Source: an uncultured Clostridia bacterium
Lineage (GTDB): Bacteria > Bacillota > Clostridia > TANB77 > CAG-508
DNA: 10,579 nt
NCBI GenBank assembly: GCA_934153805.1
Contig: CAKPFO010000049.1
Span: 1 to 10,579, forward strand
Reading direction: 5' to 3'
This document shows positions 1 through 6,250 of the stretch, one piece after another. Each line of letters begins with the position of its first letter. The first letter of the stretch is position 1. Below the pieces are notes generated by a model that made no database searches, was not told the origin of the DNA, and saw only the letters and a list, made by a program, of their open reading frames with translations. The position numbers and the translations under genes are program-made.

Positions 1-5
1 ACATT

Positions 6-43
6 AAAAAAGCTGAGGTAGAAAACTTTCAAAGTTTTCCACC
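6..43 (-). terminator. Rho-independent terminator closing the RHS operon
   Basis: Read on the minus strand, a 12-bp stem with one G-U pair (arms at about 43-32 and 28-17, tiny loop) is followed after a few bases by a run of six T (complement of 6-11). It lies about 110 bp past the stop of the YcxB-like gene, the last gene of the RHS unit. A wider pairing (GCTGA at 12-16 with TCAGC at 58-62) could enlarge the structure. Positions 44-150 otherwise show only AT-rich sequence with no gene. Confidence 0.55.
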
Positions 44-150
44 CCAACTATTGACATTCAGCCGTAAAATTCTCTATTTTTTAGTTTGTTCAAAACTTAA
101 ATTAATATATATTATTAAGTTATATTATTCTTTATAATTCTATAAAAAGT

Positions 151-672
151 TCATCTATTTTTTAGCTTAATTTTATCAGCAGTTACATTAGCTAATAAAA
201 TTTCTTTAAGCTTATCCATCTGGTCTTGATTTAATGAGTCTTTAGGAATTAATATATATCTTGTATTTAAATTAAATATTATAATTATTAAATTTTTACT
301 TTCGCATATACTATTAATATTATTATATATAATTTTAGTTCTAATTTCTTCATCCTCATTGCATATAATTTTTATGCTTTTTTCAGTAATTATATACGTA
401 TTTTTATTAGGTATAATTTTTATTAATTCTTTTGATACTTTTTTTGCTCTTGCTTGCTGTGATATTAATATAAAGAAATAGGCTAAGAAAAATCCAATAT
501 AAAACATGGCAAAATTTTCACTTTTATAAATAATTGACATTATTATCAGTATTATTATTAATAGTAAACAAATAATTAATTTTTTTTGTTTTAAAAAATC
601 CATTTTAGAAAAATATTCTTCTATCATTTTTTCTGTAAGTTCTACATCTATTTCTATTTTTTCATTGTTCAT
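151..672 (-). CDS. YcxB-like two-TM membrane protein
   Basis: This 173-residue protein has a short charged N-terminus, two hydrophobic segments (about residues 29-49 and 53-72), then a cytoplasmic-type domain. Near its end a strand-rich stretch followed by YILIPKDSL resembles the C-terminal domain of YcxB-like proteins (PF14317 type), where a hydrophobic strand runs into an IPK(R/D) motif. The start is the ATG at 672 and not the one at 684, because GGAGG lies 5 bases before it and the upstream ATG overlaps that site. It begins 15 bp after the stop of the preceding membrane-protein gene, so both are probably cotranscribed with the RHS gene. YcxB-like proteins have no firm biochemical role. Position behind an RHS gene suggests an immunity or accessory function, which is inference only. 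Confidence 0.7.
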   Translation of the reverse strand: MNNEKIEIDVELTEKMIEEYFSKMDFLKQKKLIICLLLIIILIIMSIIYKSENFAMFYIGFFLAYFFILISQQARAKKVSKELIKIIPNKNTYIITEKSIKIICNEDEEIRTKIIYNNINSICESKNLIIIIFNLNTRYILIPKDSLNQDQMDKLKEILLANVTADKIKLKNR

Positions 673-687
673 ATATACCTCCATAAA

Positions 688-1320
688 TTATATTTCACTT
701 ATATCTTGTAGTTTAAATTTTTCATTATTTATATATAATGTATAATCTGAAATATCATTATCTATCACTGTATAAAAAATGATTTGATATTTTTTTTTAT
801 CAATTATAGATTCTTCTTTTATTATTTTAAATTCTGAACCATAATTATCAGATATGTTTTGTGTCTGTAGTTCATCTTCATAAAACAAATTTAATAATAA
901 TACATACTTCTTATTGTCAATTTCACTTTCAACCGTTATTATAGTATATCCATTTTTAGGGTTTAGCCATTTTATGTTGTTTTTTACTCTATCATTATTC
1001 ATTTTCCATTTTCCATTTTCTTTTTCAAATAAGTATGGCATGGTTTCTTCTTTAAATATTACTATTGCTGATTCTTCATCTTCTATTATATGTATTGGTC
1101 CCCTATCTAACTTTATTTTATATTGATATTTGACTACATCTTCAACACTATCAAACTCCATATATTTTCTTTCGATAGGCACTATATTTATAATTAAATA
1201 TACTACAAATACAACTATAGCAGATATTATTATAGTTATTCTATTCATTCTTTTTCTAAATAATATAAATAAAATCATCAAAATAATTATTATAACTAAC
1301 CATCTTAATATGTTGTACAT
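688..1320 (-). CDS. Small membrane protein of unknown function behind RHS gene
   Basis: This 210-residue protein has two hydrophobic segments at about residues 7-22 and 29-48, separated by a short basic loop (FRKRMNR). A hydrophilic, strand-rich domain of about 160 residues follows. I do not recognise the family; the segment after the second TM (FDSVEDVVKYQYK, then a GKWKM strand) looks like a small soluble domain facing the same side as the N-terminus. An AGGAGG site lies 5 bases before the ATG. The gene starts 27 bp after the stop of the ParA-RHS chimera and is followed 15 bp later by a YcxB-like gene, so all three look like one transcript. A role as immunity protein for an RHS C-terminal tip is possible by position but not shown. 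Confidence 0.65.
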   Translation of the reverse strand: MYNILRWLVIIIILMILFILFRKRMNRITIIISAIVVFVVYLIINIVPIERKYMEFDSVEDVVKYQYKIKLDRGPIHIIEDEESAIVIFKEETMPYLFEKENGKWKMNNDRVKNNIKWLNPKNGYTIITVESEIDNKKYVLLLNLFYEDELQTQNISDNYGSEFKIIKEESIIDKKKYQIIFYTVIDNDISDYTLYINNEKFKLQDISEI

Positions 1321-1347
1321 TTTTTCCTCCTAGTCATCGAATCATTT

Positions 1348-3189
1348 CTATATTCCACCGAAAGCGAGTACTCCTGCACTTATTTCAGGGCAAATTATTA
1401 ATGTAGCACATACCATTGGTACAACTTTTGATGCACTAAGTTTTGTTTCATTGCTACCAAATGACAATGTAAATAGACTTGCTATTTTCTTTATAAGGTT
1501 CCAAAGTTGTCCATTACTATCTACTGCATTTATTGGGTTATTATCACAATATGCATATATATTACTTGATAAAACATCTTGTCCCTTAACAATATATATG
1601 TCTGCACTTATAAATCTTCCCCATTCAGGATTATAATATCTACTTTGTAAATAGTATAGTCCTGTTTCTGTATCATAACGATAACTTCTATATCTATATG
1701 GATTTATTAACCCTATATTATTAGAATCTGTAATTTGATTTCCATTAGCATCTTTTATACTTATAATATTTCCCCAACTATCATATTCATAACTTACCAC
1801 TTGATTTAAGTTGCTATCTAAAATTCCTATTATATCATTTTGTACATTTTTTATATAATAATATTGATTTTCGTATGTATCTTTTAAGCCTATTATATTT
1901 CCATTTTCATCATAAGTATAAATAATTACATTCGAACCGTTCTGTTCAACAATCACTTTTTCTCCATCTAGATAATAATTAGTTACTATTCCATTTACTG
2001 TCTTTTGTGTTCTAATTCCATTTTCATTATATTTATATGATATACTATTATTAGCATTTGTAATACTTGATAGTTTGTTTCCATCAACCCATGTATAATT
2101 ATTTCCATTATAAGTTATTACATTTCCAGATAAGTCATATGTTATAGCATTTCCATTAAAATTAGTTAATTGATCTTTCCAGTTTTCATTATTGTATTGA
2201 TAAATAATTGTATTTATGGATGATAAATTATCAAGAGATTCTATCGTTGTATAATTATATTCTTTTTTGATTAAAATATTTCCATTAGAATCATATGTAT
2301 ATACTATTGTTTTGTTTAATTCACTATTATTCTCTCTAATCAATCTATTTCCTGCATCATAATAATAACTATTGATTTTATTTCCAACTTTTATTGATTT
2401 TATATTACCATTACTATAGTATTCATATTCTATTGGTGTATTGTCACCATTAGTTATCTTTGATACATATGTTGTAGTTTTTTGACTATCTCCATTTGTA
2501 TCAAAATATTCATAATTAGTTTTATATTCCCCTTTATCGTTTGAAATTATATTTTTTCTTATTCTTGATAATGTATCAGTTTGTCTTTTCCATATACTAT
2601 TTGAACTAGTTATACTATTTAATCTGTTATTATTATCAAAATTATATTTTACATTATGTTGAGTGTCATTTAACGTATATTTAATATCATTTACATTATT
2701 ATTTATATCATATCCATACTCTTTTGTAAATCCGTTTGTATTAATTTCTTTTATTAATCTTTGTGCTAAATCATATGTAAAGTTCTTTGTATTATTATTA
2801 ATTGTATCTACTATTCTTTTTATATTAGAATCTGCATTATATGTATATGTGTATGAACCATTTGAACTCTCTTTTGTGTTTAATCTGTTAAATCTGTCAT
2901 ATGTATATGCTAATACTTGATTATTAGCAAAAGTCTCATTTTGTACATTTCCATTATTATTTTCATAGCTTTTAGTAGTAACTATTTGATTTCCAATTTT
3001 TACTTGTTTTGCATTTCCAAATTCATCATAAAAACCCATATAAGTTGTTAAATTTGCTTGTGGGTCTGCATCTACCACTAATACTTTTTTATTATTGTTA
3101 GCTAATGCAACTCCTAAACTAAGAGTTGTAGTTGTTTTTCCTACTCCGCCTTTTTGATTTGCTATTGCTATCGTTTTACACTTTGACAT
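1348..3189 (-). CDS. ParA N-terminus fused in frame to YD-repeat (RHS) protein
   Basis: The 613-residue ORF has two unrelated parts. Residues 1-53 are the start of a ParA/Soj/MinD-type ATPase: the deviant Walker A motif KGGVGKTT (13-20) and the DADPQ motif (40-44). From residue 54 (YDEFGN) to about 558 it is an RHS protein with some 14 YD-type repeats (for example YTYDSNGN, YTYDENGN, YEYDSWGN). It includes the conserved RHS core end, with YYLQSRYYNPEWGRFISAD at 512-530 and YAYCDNNPINAVDSNG at 545-560. A tip of about 53 residues follows, with a hydrophobic end. RHS proteins are normally exported and form shells around variable C-terminal domains; here the export signal and the N-terminal shell are missing. 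A strong AAAGGAGG site lies 7 bases before the ATG and belongs to the parA part. Two membrane-protein genes follow closely. The ORF is fully open, but whether a folded protein results is unknown. Confidence 0.85.
   Translation of the reverse strand: MSKCKTIAIANQKGGVGKTTTTLSLGVALANNNKKVLVVDADPQANLTTYMGFYDEFGNAKQVKIGNQIVTTKSYENNNGNVQNETFANNQVLAYTYDRFNRLNTKESSNGSYTYTYNADSNIKRIVDTINNNTKNFTYDLAQRLIKEINTNGFTKEYGYDINNNVNDIKYTLNDTQHNVKYNFDNNNRLNSITSSNSIWKRQTDTLSRIRKNIISNDKGEYKTNYEYFDTNGDSQKTTTYVSKITNGDNTPIEYEYYSNGNIKSIKVGNKINSYYYDAGNRLIRENNSELNKTIVYTYDSNGNILIKKEYNYTTIESLDNLSSINTIIYQYNNENWKDQLTNFNGNAITYDLSGNVITYNGNNYTWVDGNKLSSITNANNSISYKYNENGIRTQKTVNGIVTNYYLDGEKVIVEQNGSNVIIYTYDENGNIIGLKDTYENQYYYIKNVQNDIIGILDSNLNQVVSYEYDSWGNIISIKDANGNQITDSNNIGLINPYRYRSYRYDTETGLYYLQSRYYNPEWGRFISADIYIVKGQDVLSSNIYAYCDNNPINAVDSNGQLWNLIKKIASLFTLSFGSNETKLSASKVVPMVCATLIICPEISAGVLAFGGI
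3031..3189 (-). other. 5' fragment of a parA gene within the chimera
   Basis: This is the first 53 codons of a ParA-family gene with its ribosome binding site. It carries Walker A and the first aspartate-containing strand (VLVVDADPQANLTT) but none of the later ATPase core, so it cannot act as a partition ATPase. The junction with RHS sequence is near 3030, at MGF|YDEFGN. ParA proteins of conjugative elements often have a similar LTT..MGW segment here, so a short shared sequence may have guided the join; this is inference. Confidence 0.75.
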
Positions 3190-3228
3190 TATAATTCCTC
3201 CTTTCCATTTAATTTAGTCTTTAATATT

Positions 3229-3287
3229 AAATAAAGACATAAAAAAGTGAATTGATTTTATCAATTCACTTTTTTCTATCTTTATTT
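3229..3287. terminator. Long inverted repeat, bidirectional terminator
   Basis: A perfect 15-bp stem (3241-3255 with 3261-3275, loop TTTTA) has six A on one side and six T on the other, so it can terminate on both strands. Flanking AAATAAAGA and TCTTTATTT extend the pairing to about 59 bp with a few mismatches. It lies about 40 bp upstream of the ParA-RHS start and downstream of the peptidase fragment on the minus strand. It would therefore insulate the chimera from transcription arriving from the right, and no clear promoter is visible between it and 3189. The gap 3190-3559 otherwise holds only a degraded fragment. Confidence 0.7.
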
Positions 3288-3310
3288 AATTTATAATAGC
3301 TCGTCCTATT

Positions 3311-3556
3311 TTAATATATTGTTTCATTTTTTCTTTTATTTAAAATTTCCATATATTCTATTTTACTAATTTCATTATTTTTTAACTTTTCGTTATATGG
3401 TTTCATATCTTTAATAAATGCTTTTACATCTTCTTTATATTCTGCATTGTCTGGATTTTTTTTCAGCTTTATGCCACTTTTTTGCATCTGTTCTTTTACT
3501 TTCTTTTATAATATAGCTAGTTGTAAGGTTTTCTTCAATAATTGTTTCATTTTGAA
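3311..3556 (-). pseudogene. Degraded gene fragment in two overlapping frames
   Basis: Between the truncated peptidase and the hairpin, two minus-strand frames look protein-like but neither is a complete gene. One is open from about 3556 to a stop at 3435-3437 and reads ETIIEENLTTSYIIKESKRT and onward. The other runs from an ATG at 3487 to a stop at 3311 (58 codons, with NPDNAEYKEDVKAF and EISKIEYMEILNKRK, lysine- and glutamate-rich). Their overlap and similar composition suggest one former reading frame split by an indel near 3440-3490. No good ribosome binding site precedes the ATG. I do not recognise the family. It could instead be a small stand-alone protein, which I think less likely. Confidence 0.35.
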
Positions 3557-3559
3557 AAC

Positions 3560-3937
3560 CTAATTTACAGGTTCTATATAACTCCAAAGTCCTGAATTTT
3601 CTGCACTTTTTCGTAAAACAGCTCTTTGCTCATTTGTCCACAACTGCCCTACATCAAATGCTGTACCCGCATAATGTTGTGATTGAGCACCATGACCGCC
3701 TTCCCATGGTCGTCTAAATGCATAACCTACTGGAATTGGTTTTCCATATATATATCTTTGTGTATTCCACGAGGTCATCGTCCTTTTAGTTGTCCACAAA
3801 GTTTCGCTATCACTTGCTCCTTTAAATTCTCTTACTGTAAGTGTTCTGTTAGTATTGTATGGCATACTTTCTGATAGACCTCTATAATATGTTTCCATTC
3901 TATCTGTATCATTGTTATATACTATTATTTTAGCCAT
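3560..3937 (-). CDS. Truncated M15-like peptidase domain protein
   Basis: The 125-residue protein begins MAKIIVYNNDTDRMETYYRG and contains SQHYAGTAFDVG (86-97), the zinc-binding SxHxxGxAxD motif (His88, Asp95) of D-Ala-D-Ala carboxypeptidase/endopeptidase M15-type enzymes that cut peptidoglycan cross-bridges. Related clostridial proteins continue past the EPV(N/S) strand to a WVHFD-type motif carrying the third metal ligand, and often to a peptidoglycan-binding domain. Here a stop follows EPVN directly, so the last ligand is missing and activity is unlikely. No WVHFD-like sequence is visible in the three minus-strand frames just downstream. There is no signal peptide, as is common for such proteins encoded in prophages or similar elements. 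The ATG has a purine-rich GAGGGGGG site about 10 bases upstream. It is best viewed as the remnant of a longer gene. Confidence 0.65.
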   Translation of the reverse strand: MAKIIVYNNDTDRMETYYRGLSESMPYNTNRTLTVREFKGASDSETLWTTKRTMTSWNTQRYIYGKPIPVGYAFRRPWEGGHGAQSQHYAGTAFDVGQLWTNEQRAVLRKSAENSGLWSYIEPVN

Positions 3938-4005
3938 ATGGACTTTTCCCCCCTCTACTGTATATTTTATGAGGGCACGTCTTATTTGGTGATTATCTTG
4001 TGCTT

Positions 4006-4040
4006 AAAAAATAAACATATCATCGATATGTTTATTTTTT
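4006..4040. terminator. Bidirectional terminator at the antitoxin 3' end
   Basis: A perfect 16-bp inverted repeat (4006-4021 with 4025-4040, three-base loop ATC) has six A at one end and six T at the other. Its right arm overlaps the stop codon of the Phd-like gene (4039-4041). It would end that transcript on the minus strand and could stop plus-strand transcription as well. The peptidase-like gene starts about 70 bp further on. Confidence 0.75.
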
Positions 4041-4278
4041 AGTATCCATATTTTTTTCTTAACTCCTTAAACACTACTTTTGCATTATGTGTTCTTCCTT
4101 TTTTATATTGTTCTTCGCTTTCTTCTAGTTTACCAGAAGTTTCATTTAAAAATATCTTTTTTCTGTATTCTTCTAAACTTAATACTACTAAATCTTTTTT
4201 GTTATCTCTTTTTACTATTATTGGTTCTTCTATTTCATCTATATTTTCTAACTCTTTAACGGTTATCTCTCTTTGCAT
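4039..4278 (-). CDS. Phd/YefM-family antitoxin-like protein, solo
   Basis: The 79-residue protein has the Phd/YefM layout. An N-terminal DNA-binding and dimerisation half carries a strand-helix pattern (IVKRDNKKDLVVLSLEEYRK, about residues 21-40). A charged C-terminal tail ends in AKVVFKELRKKYGY, typical of this antitoxin family. Such proteins normally repress their own promoter and neutralise a RelE/YoeB- or Doc-type toxin. No toxin gene is visible on either side: upstream is an HD hydrolase, downstream a terminator and a truncated peptidase. AAAGGGG lies about 8 bases before the ATG and a TGATATAAT extended -10 lies about 30 bp upstream, so it is probably its own transcription unit. It may be an orphan antitoxin or a regulator. 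Confidence 0.7.
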   Translation of the reverse strand: MQREITVKELENIDEIEEPIIVKRDNKKDLVVLSLEEYRKKIFLNETSGKLEESEEQYKKGRTHNAKVVFKELRKKYGY

Positions 4279-4307
4279 AGCAATTCCCCTTTCTAGTTTA
4301 TATATCT

Positions 4308-4336
4308 ATTATATCACACTTTATTAAATATTTTCC
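4308..4336 (-). promoter_or_regulatory. Extended -10 promoter of the antitoxin-like gene
   Basis: Read on the minus strand, TGATATAAT forms a perfect extended -10 (TATAAT at 4313-4308). The -35 place, 17 bp upstream, is a weak GGAAAA, as is usual for extended -10 promoters. Transcription would start near 4301, leaving a leader of about 22 bases before the ATG at 4278. Confidence 0.55.
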
Positions 4337-4358
4337 ATATTTTTTTAATTATTCAAAA

Positions 4359-4889
4359 CTATATATCAAAAAAATATGTTGCCTCTAAGTCTGCTTCATG
4401 TACTAGTAACGCAATTGGATATTTCTTATAAGCTTGTCCTATAGTTCCATATAATTCTTTTGGCTCTGTAAAGCCCATATGCCATCTTATTGCATATCTT
4501 TCTTCTGGTGTTAATTTTATAAATTCAGAAATCATCATGACTGATTTTTCTCCATGCCCATAAGGTATAGTATCTTCTATTGTATAATAAGGTACTTTTT
4601 CCCATACGCCTAATTCATTCTTTGCATTTCTATAATCTATTTTATAAAAGTTAACTTTGCATATATCATGTAGCAAAGCTATTATTCTTACACTGTCACT
4701 ATCTCCTGCTTTTTGTTTTAATATTTCATATACTTTCATGCTATGTTGTAAAAGCCCTTGTTCAAAAGACCCATGAAATCTAGTGCTTGCTGGTGCTGTA
4801 AAAAAGTCCGAATGTTTTAAAAAGTCTATAAGTTTATCCATTCCTTCTCTATTTGTTTCTTCTAATAATTTTATAAATTCTTCTTTCAT
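4359..4889 (-). CDS. HD-domain metal-dependent phosphohydrolase
   Basis: The 176-residue protein has the motif set of a small HD-superfamily hydrolase: GLLQHSMKVYEIL (His49), the doublet in ALLHDICKVNFYK (His74-Asp75), YGHGEKSV (His112), IRWHMGF (His137) and LLVHEADLEATYF (Asp167). These are the expected metal ligands, so it should be active as a phosphohydrolase or phosphodiesterase; the substrate cannot be read from the sequence. Length and motif order match a family of stand-alone HD proteins common in Firmicutes and their phages. There is no signal peptide or membrane segment, so it is cytoplasmic. The ATG follows the TAG of the PF06541 gene without a single base between, and its AAGGA site lies inside that gene's last codons, which indicates translational coupling. 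Confidence 0.85.
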   Translation of the reverse strand: MKEEFIKLLEETNREGMDKLIDFLKHSDFFTAPASTRFHGSFEQGLLQHSMKVYEILKQKAGDSDSVRIIALLHDICKVNFYKIDYRNAKNELGVWEKVPYYTIEDTIPYGHGEKSVMMISEFIKLTPEERYAIRWHMGFTEPKELYGTIGQAYKKYPIALLVHEADLEATYFFDI

Positions 4890-5837
4890 CTATATTCCTT
4901 CTTTCATATTTTCTTGCTCTTCTCTATCTTGTTTTAAAATTTTTACTAAATCGCCTCTCCATTTTGAGTCAAATTTATAATAGTATGGTTTTATATCTCC
5001 AACATAACAGTCAAAGTATATCATGTTTCCGTCTATTCCTTGTGCTTTTAAATTTGGTAATGTTTTTATCATTTTTTCGTCATTCCAATATTTATTTATG
5101 ATTTTTACTAAAATTTCATTTTGGTACATTTTGTTATAGTTTGCTTCTATTTGTTCTTTATTTATTATTGGAATATCGTAATCGTGTACTTTTCTTGCAA
5201 CAAATGCATCTATTGCATATGCTGTAAGTACACAGTCTATAAATAAAAATATAATAACTAATGTTGTAGCTATTTTTAATTTTTTTATTGATATTTTTGT
5301 TTTTATCCAATCTATAAATTTGTCTACTTTTGGATTTACATATGACATTAAGTATATTCCTAAAAGTCCCCAGAATATAGAGAAAAATACGCATATTCTT
5401 CCATTTATATTAAGTGGCATGTTTGAGTAATCCCACCATTTAACATTTAAGAATATGTCTCCGTACAAGCTTACTATATATTCAACTATTGAGCCTACTA
5501 TAAATCCACCCAAAAATAGTCTATTATTGTTTTGATTGAAATATTGGAGTGCAAGTATCATTACAACAGCGCCCATTCCATATATTCCGCAAAACGGTCC
5601 ATATAAAAAGCTTTGCCTACTTTCTATAACACCTTTCGTCATCATACCAAATACTGTTTCTATAACAAATCCTAATACACTATATATAATAAAATATGCT
5701 AGTAATCTCCATATACTAAAGTTTAAAATTTTAAATGACTTTTCTTTTGTCTTATTTACTTTTTTGCTTTTTTTTATTTCATTAACTTTATCATTTTTTT
5801 GTACATTTTTTACTTCATCTATTTGTGCTTCTCTCAT
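4890..5837 (-). CDS. PF06541-type membrane protein (putative ABC-transporter type IV)
   Basis: The 315-residue protein starts with a lysine-rich cytoplasmic stretch (1-40). About five hydrophobic segments follow, near residues 44-64, 79-98, 106-128, 147-167 and 189-208. FLYGPFCGIYGMG (77-89) and WWDYSNMPLNINGRIC (134-149) are the signature segments of the PF06541 family, annotated as putative ABC-transporter type IV proteins. The name is weakly founded: no ATPase partner is present here and no transported substrate is known. A hydrophilic C-terminal tail of about 100 residues ends in a charged helix. The start is set at the ATG at 5837, 7 bases behind AAGGAG; the GTG at 5855 would put that site inside the gene. 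It lies 37 bp after the DUF1294 gene and is directly coupled to the HD hydrolase gene. Confidence 0.8.
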   Translation of the reverse strand: MREAQIDEVKNVQKNDKVNEIKKSKKVNKTKEKSFKILNFSIWRLLAYFIIYSVLGFVIETVFGMMTKGVIESRQSFLYGPFCGIYGMGAVVMILALQYFNQNNNRLFLGGFIVGSIVEYIVSLYGDIFLNVKWWDYSNMPLNINGRICVFFSIFWGLLGIYLMSYVNPKVDKFIDWIKTKISIKKLKIATTLVIIFLFIDCVLTAYAIDAFVARKVHDYDIPIINKEQIEANYNKMYQNEILVKIINKYWNDEKMIKTLPNLKAQGIDGNMIYFDCYVGDIKPYYYKFDSKWRGDLVKILKQDREEQENMKEGI

Positions 5838-5874
5838 TTTCTTACTCCTTATCACATTACTTTTATTACAACAT

Positions 5875-6177
5875 TTATAAGAACTTATAATATATACAAA
5901 TTAGTATTTCTAAAATTAGTATTACTGGAAAACCTATTGTAAATCTTTTTTTCTTGGTCTTATGTCTAAAAGTGTACATTCCTATCATTCCACCAACACT
6001 GCCTCCTAAAATAGCGAGTACAAATAGTGCTGTTTCACTAATTCTCCATTTTCCTTTTTTTGCTTTTTCTTTATCTATCCACATAGCAAAAAAAGCAATT
6101 ATATTTATTATAAGCAAATAAATTAATATGTTTTTTATATTAAATATAGCACTAATGGCTATTTGATTTTCAAGCAT
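5875..6177 (-). CDS. DUF1294 small membrane protein
   Basis: The 100-residue protein has three hydrophobic segments (about 12-33, 48-67 and 80-97). It carries the DUF1294 signature: IDKEKAKKGKWRISE (34-48), GGSVGGMIGMYTFRHKT (58-74) and a following KKRF. Members are small inner-membrane proteins of unknown function. The start is the ATG at 6177, which has GAGGGTGAT just upstream. The ATG at 6204 overlaps the -10 box of a strong promoter and cannot be in the mRNA. This gene is first in an operon with the PF06541 and HD genes, separated from spoIIIAH by its own promoter. Confidence 0.85.
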   Translation of the reverse strand: MLENQIAISAIFNIKNILIYLLIINIIAFFAMWIDKEKAKKGKWRISETALFVLAILGGSVGGMIGMYTFRHKTKKKRFTIGFPVILILEILICIYYKFL

Positions 6178-6202
6178 AAAAATATCACCCTCTTCAGGTG
6201 AC

Positions 6203-6231
6203 ATTATATCATTTGTAAATTTTCAAGTCAA
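6203..6231 (-). promoter_or_regulatory. Near-consensus sigma-A promoter of the DUF1294 operon
   Basis: Read on the minus strand: TTGACT (6231-6226), a 17-bp spacer, then TATAAT (6208-6203) with the upstream TG that makes an extended -10. This is five of six and six of six matches to the housekeeping consensus. The start of transcription would fall near 6196. It lies in the 46-73 bp gap after spoIIIAH, so the DUF1294-PF06541-HD genes are likely transcribed during growth, independently of the sporulation operon. Confidence 0.85.
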
Positions 6232-6250
6232 CACAGAAAATAGTTAGTTA

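Noticed and set aside
62..71. CCGTAAAATT near the left edge as a third trace of the hairpin element
   Set aside because: Only ten bases match the inner arm of copies A and B and the surroundings do not, which is expected by chance in such AT-rich DNA.
51..80. Plus-strand TTGACA at 51-56 as a promoter pointing right
   Set aside because: The best -10 at correct spacing is TATTTT, a poor match. It would also read antisense into the YcxB-like gene with no plus-strand gene to serve.
5158..5394. Minus-strand 78-codon ORF inside the PF06541 gene
   Set aside because: It is an out-of-frame shadow of a gene with clear family motifs.
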